From positions 286,891 to 350,890 of the forward strand of contig JBCBKU010000002.1 of NCBI GenBank assembly GCA_038521345.1: 64,000 bases of DNA. Reading direction: 5' to 3'. Positions 53,407 to 62,422 of this stretch are shown here, piece by piece. Source of the stretch: JBCBKU01 sp038521345. GTDB lineage: Bacteria > Pseudomonadota > Alphaproteobacteria > Rhodobacterales > Rhodobacteraceae. The position numbers and the translations under genes were made by a program. The notes under the pieces are model-generated. The model had not been told where the DNA came from, made no database searches, and saw nothing but the letters and a program-made list of their open reading frames with translations. How positions within the stretch are numbered: position 1 is the stretch's first letter; each line of letters starts with the position of its first letter.

Positions 53407-54717
53407 TCAGGTGCCTTCTCCGAAGACGCGGGCAAAGAGCGTGTCGACATGTTTTGTGTGATAGGACATGTCGAATTTTTCATCGATTTCGGTCTCGGAA
53501 AGGGCAGCCCTTACATCCGGATCCGCCTTCAGTTCCTCGCGGAAATCCGCACCCTCTTCCCAGACGCGCATCGCGTTGCGCTGCACAAGGACATAGGCGT
53601 CCTCGCGGCTCACGCCCGCCTGGGTTAGTGCGAGAAGCACACGCTGCGAGTGCACGAGCCCGCGGTGGAGGTTCAGATTGGCTGCCATGGCTTCGGGATA
53701 GATCACCAGCTTGCTTATGACCGAGGTCAAGCGGGCGAGCGCGAAGTCCAGTGTGACGGTGCTATCCGGTCCGATCATTCGTTCGACCGAGGAGTGCGAA
53801 ATGTCGCGTTCGTGCCAAAGCGCCACGTTTTCCAACGCCGGGATGACGGACATCCGGACAAGTCGGGCAAGACCCGTCAGGTTCTCGGTCAGGACCGGAT
53901 TGCGTTTGTGCGGCATCGCCGACGAGCCTTTTTGGCCTGACGAGAAGAACTCTTCGGCTTCCCGGACCTCGGTTCGCTGCATGTGGCGGATTTCAATCGC
54001 AATGTTCTCGACCGAACTGGCAATGACGCCCAGCGTTGCAAAAAACATGGCGTGACGGTCGCGGGGAATGACCTGTGTGGAGATCGGCTCTGGTTTCAGG
54101 TCCATCTTGTAGCAGACATGCTCTTCCACGGCCGGATCGACATTGGCAAATGTCCCGACCGCGCCCGATATGGCGCCTGTGCGTACTTCGTCGATGGCAC
54201 GGTCCAGCCGGTCACGGTTGCGGTCCATTTCGGCGTAGAAGCGTGCAAAGGTTAGGCCCATGGTCGTGGGTTCGGCGTGAATGGCGTGGCTTCGGCCCAT
54301 TCGCAGCGTGTATTTGTGCTCCATGGCGCGGGTCTTCAGCGCCTCGAGCAGAGCGACGAGATCGGCCCGAAGGATTTCGCCAGCCCGGACGAGTTGGACG
54401 TTCAGCGTGGTGTCGAGCACATCGGATGATGTCATCCCCTGGTGCACGAAACGTGCAGCATCGGGACCGACAATTTCGCCAAGATGGGTCAAAAAGGCGA
54501 TCACGTCATGTTTTGTCACCGCCTCAATCTCGTCTATTCGAGCTGTATCGAAGGGCACATCCTTTGCCTTCCACACGGCCTCGGCGTTTTCCCGCGGGAT
54601 GACCCCGAGATCCGCCATGGCGTCGCCGGCATGCGCCTCGATCTCGAACCAGATCCGGAACTTGGTTTCGGGCGACCAAATCTCCACCATGTCTGGACGG
54701 GCATATCGAGGGATCAT
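53407..54717 (-). CDS. purB: Adenylosuccinate lyase
   Basis: A 436-residue enzyme of the fumarase/aspartase superfamily, which acts twice in purine synthesis. The signature GSSAMPHKRNPV is near residue 265, the catalytic His in MTSSDVLDT / GRSHAIHAEPT is near 140, and the N-terminus MIPRYARPDMVEIWSPE is typical. Length matches the family. It is divergent from the DUF6314 gene. Confidence 0.95.
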   Translation of the reverse strand: MIPRYARPDMVEIWSPETKFRIWFEIEAHAGDAMADLGVIPRENAEAVWKAKDVPFDTARIDEIEAVTKHDVIAFLTHLGEIVGPDAARFVHQGMTSSDVLDTTLNVQLVRAGEILRADLVALLEALKTRAMEHKYTLRMGRSHAIHAEPTTMGLTFARFYAEMDRNRDRLDRAIDEVRTGAISGAVGTFANVDPAVEEHVCYKMDLKPEPISTQVIPRDRHAMFFATLGVIASSVENIAIEIRHMQRTEVREAEEFFSSGQKGSSAMPHKRNPVLTENLTGLARLVRMSVIPALENVALWHERDISHSSVERMIGPDSTVTLDFALARLTSVISKLVIYPEAMAANLNLHRGLVHSQRVLLALTQAGVSREDAYVLVQRNAMRVWEEGADFREELKADPDVRAALSETEIDEKFDMSYHTKHVDTLFARVFGEGT

Positions 54718-54829
54718 CGGTCGGGGTCGCCTTTTCGTTGGTGTGCGCTGCCGAACGGGTCTTAGACTGCGCGACGGGACACAGCAAGAACGAGCGGACG
54801 GATCAGGGCCCGGACAAGGTCAGACAGGG

Positions 54830-55270
54830 ATGATGGACGAGCCAAAAACCGCAACGGACTTTCTGGGCCTTTGGGATCTGCACCGGCTGATAGACGATTT
54901 CGCAAGCGGACGAACCGGAGAATTGGTTGGGCATGTCGCTTTTGCCATCGACGGGCATTATGTCCGTTACGGGGAAAAGGGCCGGCTTGTGATACCGGGG
55001 CAGCGCGACCTGCATGCTGAACGCACCAACTACTGGCGAGACGCGTCGGAGGGCAATATCGAGGTGTTGTTTCAAGATCGCCGGCCATTTCACATCATCC
55101 AACTGACCGCCGGGTGCCCATCGGCAACCCATAATTGCGGAGCGGATCGCTACGATGTTGAATACGACTTCTCGGCCTGGCCCGACTGGTCTGCCATCTG
55201 GCAGGTTAAAGGGCCACGAAAGGACTATCGGACAACGTCCACCTATCGCCGGCGTACGGAAGCGGCTTGA
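54830..55270 (+). CDS. DUF6314 family protein
   Basis: A 146-residue protein whose pattern FLGLWDLHRLIDD, GHVAFAID, RYGEKGRLVI and CGADRYDVEYDF fits DUF6314 (a lipocalin-like single domain of unknown function). No signal peptide is visible. A longer frame runs upstream from 54281, antisense to purB, and is not coding. The ATG at 54830 is followed by a second ATG. Confidence 0.8.
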   Translation: MMDEPKTATDFLGLWDLHRLIDDFASGRTGELVGHVAFAIDGHYVRYGEKGRLVIPGQRDLHAERTNYWRDASEGNIEVLFQDRRPFHIIQLTAGCPSATHNCGADRYDVEYDFSAWPDWSAIWQVKGPRKDYRTTSTYRRRTEAA

Positions 55271-55329
55271 AGGTGGCGATGGGCTGAGGCAGAACCGATC
55301 CAACCTATGACGAACAAGGAGTGAGGCGA

Positions 55330-55938
55330 ATGAGTGCAACCTTGACTGGCGGTGTCCTTATTGACCGCTTCGGCCCGACGGGCGGCGGTGCTCTCTGGCT
55401 TAAGCGGGCCGTACTTCTTGTTGCAGGTGTCGTGGCGCTTTGGGTGTCCGCAAAGGTTCAGATCGCGAGCGTACCCGTTCCCGTGACGTTGCAGATGCTC
55501 GTTGTCATGGTGATCGGCGCAGCTTACGGACCGCGTTTGGCGCTGGCGACCGTTTTGGCCTACCTTGCGCTGGGCGTGCAGGGCTATCCCGTCTTCGCGG
55601 GCACGCCGGAGCGCGGTCTTGGACTGGCGTACATGATGGGTCCGACAGGCGGCTACCTCATCGGATTCGCGCTTGCAGCCTTCAGCGTCGGCGCGCTGGC
55701 CAAGGCCGGTTGGGACCGGTCGCCGTTGAGCATGGCTCTGGCCATGGGTGTGGGCATCCTTTGCGTCTATGTGCCCGGTGTCGTCTGGCTTTCGGCCGGG
55801 TTTGGCGCAGCGCTTGGTTGGGAGAACTGGTACGCCTACGGTGTGAAGACGTTCATCTGGATCGACGCGCTGAAACTGGTGGTCGCCGTGATCGCCTTCC
55901 CCGCGATCTGGCGGGTGGTCGGGGACGCGCGCGCGTAA
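55330..55938 (+). CDS. bioY: Biotin transporter substrate-binding component BioY
   Basis: A 202-residue membrane protein with six hydrophobic segments. The BioY signatures are VPVTLQMLVVMVIGAAYGPRL and LGVQGYPVFAG with LAYMMGPTGGYLIGF. It is the S-component that captures biotin; the ECF module (BioMN) is not adjacent. The ATG at 55330 has AAGGAG upstream; a GTG at 55321 is less likely. A terminator follows. Confidence 0.93.
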   Translation: MSATLTGGVLIDRFGPTGGGALWLKRAVLLVAGVVALWVSAKVQIASVPVPVTLQMLVVMVIGAAYGPRLALATVLAYLALGVQGYPVFAGTPERGLGLAYMMGPTGGYLIGFALAAFSVGALAKAGWDRSPLSMALAMGVGILCVYVPGVVWLSAGFGAALGWENWYAYGVKTFIWIDALKLVVAVIAFPAIWRVVGDARA

Positions 55939-55946
55939 GTCCTGAC

Positions 55947-55970
55947 GGGCGGGCCACGGCCCGCCCTTTT
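55947..55970 (+). terminator. Rho-independent terminator of bioY
   Basis: An 8-9 bp GC-only stem (GGGCGGGC with GCCCGCCC, loop CACG) is followed by TTTT at 55967-55970. It starts 8 bases after the bioY stop and lies 4 bases from the stop of the convergent gene. Confidence 0.88.
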
Positions 55971-55973
55971 AAT

Positions 55974-57200
55974 TCAGGCGCTGACCGGATCGGCCAGTTT
56001 TGTGACAACGGTCGAGCTTTGCTCGAGGGTCCGATGTACAGGACATTTGTCAGCAATCTCAAGCAGACGCTCGCGCTGCTCGTCCGTTAAGTCGCCGACG
56101 AGGTGAATCTCGCGAGTGAAGGTGTCGACCTTCTTTGTCCCCCCGTTTTCAGCGTCTTGTGCGTGGACTTTGTCGTGGACCACATCGACCCAGATGTGGT
56201 TCAGCGGCCAGCCTTTGCGGCGAGCGTACATCCGGATCGTCATGGACGTGCATGCCCCCAGTCCCGATGAAAGGAATCCATAGGGCGTGAGGCCGCGGTT
56301 GGTGCCGCCATAAGCCAAGGGTTCGTCGGCCAGCAGGTGGTGATGGGGCCCGGCATTAACGTCTTGAAGGAACCCGCCCGGATCGGCCTCGGCGACGCGG
56401 ACAACGCCTTCGGGTGCTCCCGGCGGCGGGGCAGGTGCCTTTAGATCGAGGTATCGTCCAACCCACGCCGAGATAACTTCGGCAGCGTATTCGGCATCAG
56501 AAGGGTTCGTGATCAGATGATCGGCGTCATCGAGTGTGACGAAGCTCTTGGGGTGGCGGGCATTCACGAAGATCTGAGTGGCGTTCTCTATGCCGACAAT
56601 TTTGTCCCGAGGCGCATGGAGAACGAGGAGCGCGCGTTTCAATTGTCCGATTGCGGGCGCGAGGGCTTCGGCTTGCACATCGCGCACAAAGTCACGACCG
56701 ATACGGAAGGGTCGCCCGCCGAGATCCACCTCGGCCACGCCGTCCGTCTCGATGGTCTTGAGCGCGTTGGCGAAGTTGTGGGTGACATGTCCCGGATCGA
56801 AAGGGGCACCGATCGTGACAACGGCCTTGATCGTTTCGATCGTGCCCGCGGCTTTCAGCACTGCTGCCCCGCCAAGTGAATGGCCGATGATCAACGATGG
56901 TGCCATGCCGCGCCCCGCCAAATAATCGGCGGCCAGCATCAAGTCCTCGACATTTGAACTGAAGGTCGTGTTTTCGAATTCTCCATCGGAGTGGCCAAGT
57001 CCGGTAAAGTCAAAACGCAGGACGGCGATCCCCATGGCCGCCAAACGGCCGGCAATGCGGCGTGCGGCCGGAATATCTTTTGAACAAGTGAAGCAATGCG
57101 CGAATACGGCCGTCGCAAGGTGGGGTCCGTCAGGTATGTCGAGCCGGGCCGCAAGCGTGGTGCCCGCATGGCCAACAAAGGTCACACGTTCAGTCGTCAT
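55974..57200 (-). CDS. Bifunctional alpha/beta hydrolase-OsmC fusion protein
   Basis: A 408-residue fusion. Residues 1-265 are an alpha/beta hydrolase with the nucleophile elbow GHSLGG near residue 105, an Asp in HAPRDKIVG and a His in DDADHLI. Residues 275-408 are an OsmC-like domain with the two redox Cys in GLGACTSMTIRMYA and DKCPVHRTLEQ. OsmC/Ohr proteins reduce organic hydroperoxides with thiols. The fusion suggests an esterase step coupled to peroxide removal; the substrate is unknown. It is convergent with bioY. Confidence 0.9.
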   Translation of the reverse strand: MTTERVTFVGHAGTTLAARLDIPDGPHLATAVFAHCFTCSKDIPAARRIAGRLAAMGIAVLRFDFTGLGHSDGEFENTTFSSNVEDLMLAADYLAGRGMAPSLIIGHSLGGAAVLKAAGTIETIKAVVTIGAPFDPGHVTHNFANALKTIETDGVAEVDLGGRPFRIGRDFVRDVQAEALAPAIGQLKRALLVLHAPRDKIVGIENATQIFVNARHPKSFVTLDDADHLITNPSDAEYAAEVISAWVGRYLDLKAPAPPPGAPEGVVRVAEADPGGFLQDVNAGPHHHLLADEPLAYGGTNRGLTPYGFLSSGLGACTSMTIRMYARRKGWPLNHIWVDVVHDKVHAQDAENGGTKKVDTFTREIHLVGDLTDEQRERLLEIADKCPVHRTLEQSSTVVTKLADPVSA

Positions 57201-57322
57201 TTTATCCCGGTCCTCTTGGTCATCCGACTCAGTCTCAACCTGCGGACGAGGTCCTGCGCACGCAAGTCCTCGGTCGTCTTCGTCACGCCAAGGTGAGAGG
57301 ATGTTTCTGAATGTGACGTTGG

Positions 57323-57883
57323 TTAATGGTCTTCGAGGTCGTGCCAGGGCCGGGTTATCCCGGACAAGTTAAAGCCGAAGGCGCGCCCCATGCCGTTGGA
57401 AAGCGTGCTTTTTTCGCCGATGGGGTGATTTGCCAGATGCGCAAAGAGGAGCGATCCCACCCCGCCATGGCCGACGAAGAGCGTCGGCACATTCTGTTCG
57501 GTTAGTGCAGCCGTAACAGAGGTGACAATACGGGTCTGTTCCTCGCATGCGGTCTTCCAGCCGCGCGCACTTTCGTCCGGTTTGGCAAAGAAGGCTTCAA
57601 CCACTGGCCAGAACTCGATTTCCGGCAAGTAGCCTGTCGCGCTACGGTCGTTTTCTCCAAAGCCGGGCAAGGCTTCAAACGGAATGCCGCACGATTCCGC
57701 GATGATCACGCCGGCATCGCGGGCCTTTTGTTCCGTGGATGTAACTATGCGCTCCATACCCTTGAAACGGTGCGCATTTGCGCGGGTGCGGGCGCTCCCG
57801 GCGGAGTTTAGACCCCAGTCAGAGACGGGAACCTTTGGATCGACCACAACCTCGGGATGGGTCAGATAAACCGATGAAACCAC
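57323..57883 (-). CDS. Histidine phosphatase-like protein with altered RHG motif
   Basis: A 186-residue member of the histidine phosphatase (phosphoglycerate mutase-like) superfamily. The usual RHG is THP (VYLTHPEVVVDP), and the usual SPxxRA is STEQKA, yet the second His remains (FVGHGGVGSLL). The His nucleophile is kept but two phosphate-binding Arg are missing or shifted, so activity or substrate may differ. The start is GTG, 4 bases after the dddP stop, so translation is probably coupled to DddP. Confidence 0.8.
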   Translation of the reverse strand: MVSSVYLTHPEVVVDPKVPVSDWGLNSAGSARTRANAHRFKGMERIVTSTEQKARDAGVIIAESCGIPFEALPGFGENDRSATGYLPEIEFWPVVEAFFAKPDESARGWKTACEEQTRIVTSVTAALTEQNVPTLFVGHGGVGSLLFAHLANHPIGEKSTLSNGMGRAFGFNLSGITRPWHDLEDH

Positions 57884-57887
57884 GGAT

Positions 57888-59216
57888 CTAAACGTGTCCC
57901 ATGAGAGCGGGGTCGAACGGATAGTGGGTCAGATTCTCGTATCCGTCCTCGGTGATCAGAACCTGTTCTTCGAGTTTGATTGAAAAGTCGCCACCCTCCG
58001 GGCTGACCAAGGCTTCGACGCAAAGTGTCATGCCGGGTTCCAGCACCGCGTCCCACGCACCATTTTCGTAGTGGTCGGGATAGACGATCATCGGCCATTC
58101 ATCACAGAGCCCGACACCGTGGAATTTGCACGAGTACTTCTGGGCCCAGTACTGATCGTCCAACTGGTGGCCGCCCATGACCAGTTCTTCGATGGAGACG
58201 CCGGGCTTCAAGAGTGCCATGTTCGTCATGATGTGATCGTGGGCGTGGCGCATGGCATAGACCATGGCGTCGCTGGGCTTGGCAGGGCCAGTCCACCAGG
58301 TCCGTGAGATATCAGTGCAGATGCCGTATGGGCCGACCAGATCCGTGTCGAATGCCACGATTTCATTGGCTCGGATTTCGCGCGGTCCACACTCTTGGAA
58401 CCAAGGATTGGTGCGGGGACCCGAAGCCAGCAGGCGCGTTTCGATCCATTCGCCGCCACGGCGGATGTTCTCGGCGTGTAGGACGGCCCAGAGATCATCC
58501 TCGGTCATGCCGGGACTCATCGCGGCCTCCATAGCGTACATGGAAGCTTCGCAGGCATGAATTGCGCAGCGCATGGCCTTGATTTCGTCGAGCCCTTTGA
58601 CCGCCCGCGCGCGTTCTGTGACCTCTTCTCCCTCGACCACATCGAAGCCCGCCGCCTCGAGGGCGCGAAGCCCGTGCAACATAATCTTGTCCACGCCGAG
58701 CCGCCGGTTCGCGCCCGCGTGCTCGATCAAGACGTCCGAAACCTGCGCGACGAACGCCTTTGCTGCATCGGCTCCTTTGTCACCGGTCACAAAGTAGAAC
58801 ATTGATGCGCCTGAACGAACCTCGCGGACCAGTGGATTATGATCCGCAAGAAAGGGCGCATTCTTATAATCCCAAAGCACCATGTGACCGTCGGCACAGA
58901 CGAGACAGGCCCGGAACGGATTATGGGTGTTCCAAAGCTGCATATTGGTGGAGTCCGTTGCGTAGCGGATGTTCAATGGATCGAACATCAGGATCCCCGC
59001 CAAATCGTGGTCCACGACTTGTTGTGTCAGCCGGGCCCAGCGATCCCGACGCATCGCCTGCAGATCGGGCAAGTCCAGCCCGGCCGCCTCCCACTCGCGA
59101 AACGCCAGCAATGTCGGACCGATCTCGATACGGTCAGCATCGTTCGGCGTGTTGTCCCCAAGACGATCTCCCCGCGTGGGGTCGATCTTGCGATTGTCGC
59201 GGTAGTGCTGGTTCAT
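57888..59216 (-). CDS. dddP: Dimethylsulfoniopropionate (DMSP) lyase DddP
   Basis: A 442-residue M24-family (creatinase-like) protein that cleaves DMSP to dimethyl sulfide and acrylate. The N-terminal MNQHYRDNRKIDP and the block RYATDSTNMQLWNTHNPF match Roseovarius DddP. The metal ligands Asp290, Asp292, Asp302, His366, Glu401 and Glu416 and the catalytic Asp372 are all present, each shifted by 5 from the published Ruegeria lacuscaerulensis numbering as I remember it. This separates it from peptidases. The ATG at 59216 is chosen for the conserved N-terminus. Confidence 0.92.
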   Translation of the reverse strand: MNQHYRDNRKIDPTRGDRLGDNTPNDADRIEIGPTLLAFREWEAAGLDLPDLQAMRRDRWARLTQQVVDHDLAGILMFDPLNIRYATDSTNMQLWNTHNPFRACLVCADGHMVLWDYKNAPFLADHNPLVREVRSGASMFYFVTGDKGADAAKAFVAQVSDVLIEHAGANRRLGVDKIMLHGLRALEAAGFDVVEGEEVTERARAVKGLDEIKAMRCAIHACEASMYAMEAAMSPGMTEDDLWAVLHAENIRRGGEWIETRLLASGPRTNPWFQECGPREIRANEIVAFDTDLVGPYGICTDISRTWWTGPAKPSDAMVYAMRHAHDHIMTNMALLKPGVSIEELVMGGHQLDDQYWAQKYSCKFHGVGLCDEWPMIVYPDHYENGAWDAVLEPGMTLCVEALVSPEGGDFSIKLEEQVLITEDGYENLTHYPFDPALMGHV

Positions 59217-59328
59217 GGGTCGCCCCGTCGCCGCCTTCTCCAGCAAGCTTTGCGGAGCCAGGCAAGCCTGGGCGCGTCAGAAAGCGACCGTAGGCCATGT
59301 CGCTTTCGGCGGTACTTCGGCTCGAAAC

Positions 59329-59859
59329 TTAAATGCTGGCGTAGATTGCAGCGCCGAGTTCCGTCCACCCGATCGCGATGCCCATGCCGGTCAATGCCAT
59401 AGCGTGGGCTGTCGTGCGCAGGTTCTCGCCGCCAAGGATGTTGAAGATCAAGAGCGCAAACCCGACCGGAAATGCGAAGAGCATGATCGCGGCATTCAAT
59501 GCGTAGACCGTGAGCCGGGCTTCGATGCTGGTCGCTTCTTCGCGGTTGCGGAAATCGGTTTCTTCGTCATGCGCGGCGTTGCTTGCAAGGCGAACACCTG
59601 AGTTGACGGCGATCGACTGCATGAGACTGCGGCGTGGCTTCGGATCCGGGGCAAGTTCGGGAAGCTGATCCAACGCGCTGCGAAGTGCGCGCTGATCTTC
59701 CTCGTCGATGGTGGTCGGAACGGTGATTTCGTGAGTCTGAAGCTCCGAGCAGATCCGCGCCATCGTGCGCGCGCGCGCCGCACGGGCGGCCGCGTCACGC
59801 CGTTCCTGCGCCTCGGGGGTGCGGGAGGTCGGTCGCGATGAGATCAGATCAAGGGTCAT
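59329..59859 (-). CDS. Hypothetical two-helix membrane protein
   Basis: A 176-residue protein. The N-terminal 110 residues are polar and Arg/Ala-rich (ERRDAAARAARARTMAR) with no family I recognise; two membrane helices follow (about 120-145 and 152-174: LFAFPVGFALLIFNILGG and TGMGIAIGWTELGAAIYA). It would be a cytoplasmic-head, inner-membrane protein. The frame has typical codon use for the region. It lies between dddP and tig on the same strand. Confidence 0.65.
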   Translation of the reverse strand: MTLDLISSRPTSRTPEAQERRDAAARAARARTMARICSELQTHEITVPTTIDEEDQRALRSALDQLPELAPDPKPRRSLMQSIAVNSGVRLASNAAHDEETDFRNREEATSIEARLTVYALNAAIMLFAFPVGFALLIFNILGGENLRTTAHAMALTGMGIAIGWTELGAAIYASI

Positions 59860-60067
59860 GAAACTCGCTCAGACGTCGAAATCGAATGCTGCGAGCTTCG
59901 GCGCGAAATGTGGAGGAAATCGGGCAGGACCGCGGTATTGGCACGTCGGTTAACCTGGCGGCGGTTTTTTGCCGGTCCTGCGAAATGCCTCTGTATCAGT
60001 TACTTAGACGAAACTTGGCGAAAGGCGATGCTGTTTCCAGCACCGCCGCAATTCCCGCGACCAAGAA

Positions 60068-61399
60068 TTACTCGTCGTCGAGCGTTTCGACAGCCTTCTC
60101 GAGGTCGTCTTTCGAAACGGACTTCTCAGAGATCTTGGCGAGTTCAAAGATGAAGTCGACGACCTTGTCTTCGAAGATCGGCGCCTGGATTTGCTGGCGC
60201 ATCTGGTCGTTCTTCTGAACCATTTCGAAGAACTGTCTTTCTTGCCCCGGGTATTGCCGGGCTTGGGCCATCACGGCTTGCGTGATTTCCGCATCGGTCA
60301 CCTGCACGTCGTTGCGGCGGCCGACCTCGGCCAAGAGAAGGCCAAGGCGCACACGCCGCTCGGCCAGCCGATTGTGTTCGTCCGTTGGTACGATCTCTGG
60401 ATGATCGTGCCCTTGCACATCGGGGTTTTCTTCATGCCACAATTGGTGGGCGATCTGACCCGCCTCGGCGGAAACGAGTGACGGGGGAAGATCGAAGGAT
60501 ACCTTCGCGTCCAACGCATCAAGCAGACCACGCTTCAATACCTGGCGTGCGGCGCCCGAATACTCGGCTTCCAAACGCTCGGTAAGCTGGCTGCGCAAGG
60601 CTGCCAGATCGTCGGCGCCGAACTTCGTCGCAAGCTCATCATCAATCTTGGCCGGGGCTGGAGCCTTGACGGCCTTCACCTGACAGGTGAATTCGGCCTC
60701 TTTGTTCGCCAGTTCCGCGTTCCCGTAGTTTTCCGGGAAGGTCACTGTCACGATCTTTTCTTCGCCAACCTTGGCGCCTTCGAGCTGGTCTTCAAAGCCC
60801 GGGATGAAGCTTTCCGAGCCAAGGACCAGCGGATAATCCTCGGCCGAGCCGCCTTCGAATGCTTCACCGTCCACGCGGCCCACGAAATCGATAACGACCT
60901 GGTCGCCCGACTTTGCCTTGGAGCCCTTCTTGCGGTCTTCAAAGGATTGTGCGGTTTCCGCAAGACGGTCGAGCGCTTCATCGACAGCTGGATCATCCGC
61001 TTTGACGACCATCTTCTCGAGCGCGATGTCCGAGAAATCCACGTCCGGCACTTCGGGCAGCGCTTCGTAGTTCATCGCGACATGGACGTCGTCGCCTTCC
61101 TTCCAGTCCTCGTTGGTCATTTTGACTTCGGGCTGAAGAGCGGGGCGGTCGCCGGTATCCTCGAAATGCTGGGACATGGCGCCGTCGATTGCCTCTTGCA
61201 TCGCTTCGCCCATGACCCGGGGTCCGAACTGCTTCTTGAGAAGCGCCAGCGGCACCTTGCCCTTGCGAAAACCCTTCATGACGATGTCGGGCTGGGCTTC
61301 CGTCAGTTTCTCCTGGACCTTCGCGTCCAGTTCTTTTGCCGTCAGAACGATTTCATAGCCGCGCTTCAGGCCCTCGTTCAGGGTCTCGGTCACCTGCAT
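60068..61399 (-). CDS. tig: Trigger factor
   Basis: A 443-residue ribosome-bound chaperone and prolyl isomerase. The ribosome-docking signature GFRKGKVP is near residue 44, the FKBP-type domain (VVIDFVGRVDGEAFEGGSA) spans about 160-245, and the C-terminal helical arms follow. It acts on nascent chains at the exit tunnel. The ATG at 61399 gives the standard MQVTETLNEGLKRGY. The C-terminus ends in an acidic ETLDDE. Confidence 0.95.
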   Translation of the reverse strand: MQVTETLNEGLKRGYEIVLTAKELDAKVQEKLTEAQPDIVMKGFRKGKVPLALLKKQFGPRVMGEAMQEAIDGAMSQHFEDTGDRPALQPEVKMTNEDWKEGDDVHVAMNYEALPEVPDVDFSDIALEKMVVKADDPAVDEALDRLAETAQSFEDRKKGSKAKSGDQVVIDFVGRVDGEAFEGGSAEDYPLVLGSESFIPGFEDQLEGAKVGEEKIVTVTFPENYGNAELANKEAEFTCQVKAVKAPAPAKIDDELATKFGADDLAALRSQLTERLEAEYSGAARQVLKRGLLDALDAKVSFDLPPSLVSAEAGQIAHQLWHEENPDVQGHDHPEIVPTDEHNRLAERRVRLGLLLAEVGRRNDVQVTDAEITQAVMAQARQYPGQERQFFEMVQKNDQMRQQIQAPIFEDKVVDFIFELAKISEKSVSKDDLEKAVETLDDE

Positions 61400-61501
61400 G
61401 GGATATCCTCTGGTCGTGGCCACCTGACGGGAGGGCCGGGGCCGCAAAATTCGATCGGCGCCTTCTATTCAGGGGCGCCGGGCGTTGCAAGGGCGAAAGC
61501 C

Positions 61502-61738
61502 CTAGCCCGCCCGGGAGGTCGCGTCGGTGGTATTGGCCGCCTGCATCGGATGCGCTCCAGTGAGAATGCGATATTCCGAGAGGCTCACCACGGCACCCGA
61601 CCGCCCAAAGCAGCGATCTTTGACGAAGCGTACGTGGCCGCGGCGTTTGGCCGGAACGACGATGGTGAGCGCGCGCGCGATCTGATCGGCGGTAAGTGCC
61701 GTTTCGTCGCGGCAGGTCAGGTGGCAGTCGTGCATCAT
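61502..61738 (-). CDS. Hypothetical small protein
   Basis: A 78-residue frame with a central stretch (TADQIARALTIVVPAKRRGHVRFVKDRCFGR) that reads like a folded domain with mixed helix and strand. Two Cys and two His near the N-terminus (MHDCHLTC) could bind metal. No ribosome site is clear and no family is recognised. It lies 102 bases upstream of tig on the same strand. Confidence 0.38.
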   Translation of the reverse strand: MMHDCHLTCRDETALTADQIARALTIVVPAKRRGHVRFVKDRCFGRSGAVVSLSEYRILTGAHPMQAANTTDATSRAG

Positions 61739-61958
61739 ATGCGGAGGGGAATCGTGGCTCGTTCAAGAAAATAGGACAGCAGAGCGGACGTAATTCGGAC
61801 GCTGGGCCCGCGCAACCGCCAATGCCGGGTTTCGGCAACGGCTTGCCGGGTTTCGCTGGTGAAACGGGCTTGAAACCGCCTCGCATCCGCGATCCCGGTT
61901 CGCGAACGTCGATGCTTCGTGGGGGCGGGTCACGCAAGGCGGTCAACACAAAGGGCCG

Positions 61959-62144
61959 TTGCCTCTCTCCGGGCGCGTCATTGCCGGTGTATCGATCTTT
62001 CTTCTGGTTGGAATGGCGCTTGGGGTCCAGTCGGTTTCCATGGTCCTGAACTGGATCACGCCCTGGCGGCCGGAGCGGCAACTCTGGGGGCCGATCACGA
62101 CGGTCATGCTGCTGCTGACCGCCTCGGTCGTCGTCGGCGCGTAG
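61959..62144 (+). CDS. Putative small membrane protein
   Basis: A 61-residue frame starting with TTG behind AAAGGG. It has two hydrophobic segments (VIAGVSIFLLVGMALGVQSV and WGPITTVMLLLTASVVVGA) split by a Trp-rich loop (WITPWRPERQLW). The sharp alternation of hydrophobic and polar parts suggests a real bitopic or hairpin membrane protein. No known family. Confidence 0.48.
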   Translation: MPLSGRVIAGVSIFLLVGMALGVQSVSMVLNWITPWRPERQLWGPITTVMLLLTASVVVGA

Positions 62145-62235
62145 GCACTCTGTCGGCAAAGCCGGATGTCCTGGGAGGGTATTATTGGCGCCCGATCATG
62201 CGCCCCGAGAGAACGCTCGCGGCTGGCTCGGTTTT

Positions 62236-62320
62236 TGGTGCGGGTGGAGGGACTTGAACCCCCACGCCTTGCGGCGCCAGAACCTAAATCTGGTGCGTCT
62301 ACCAATTTCGCCACACCCGC
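62236..62320 (-). tRNA. tRNA-Leu (anticodon UAG)
   Basis: On the minus strand an 85-base cloverleaf starts GCGGGTGTGGCG and ends CACCCGCACCA. The 7-bp acceptor stem GCGGGTG pairs with CACCCGC, the anticodon stem CCAGA/TCTGG holds the loop TTTAGGT (anticodon TAG), a class II variable arm (CGCCGCAAGGCG) and the T-loop GGTTCAAGTC are present, and CCA is encoded. It reads CUN leucine codons. Confidence 0.97.
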
Positions 62321-62422
62321 ACGCGGCGGGGGTGTATCAGAGCGTTTTGGGAGTGGCGAGCCCTATCCGACAGGAGGAGCGGATACCGAACGCAGGATTT
62401 GCGATTTGGGCCAAGATGAAGG

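Noticed and set aside
54281..54829. Upstream extension of the DUF6314 gene to a 329-codon frame.
   Set aside because: The added part is antisense to purB; the domain starts at the ATG at 54830.
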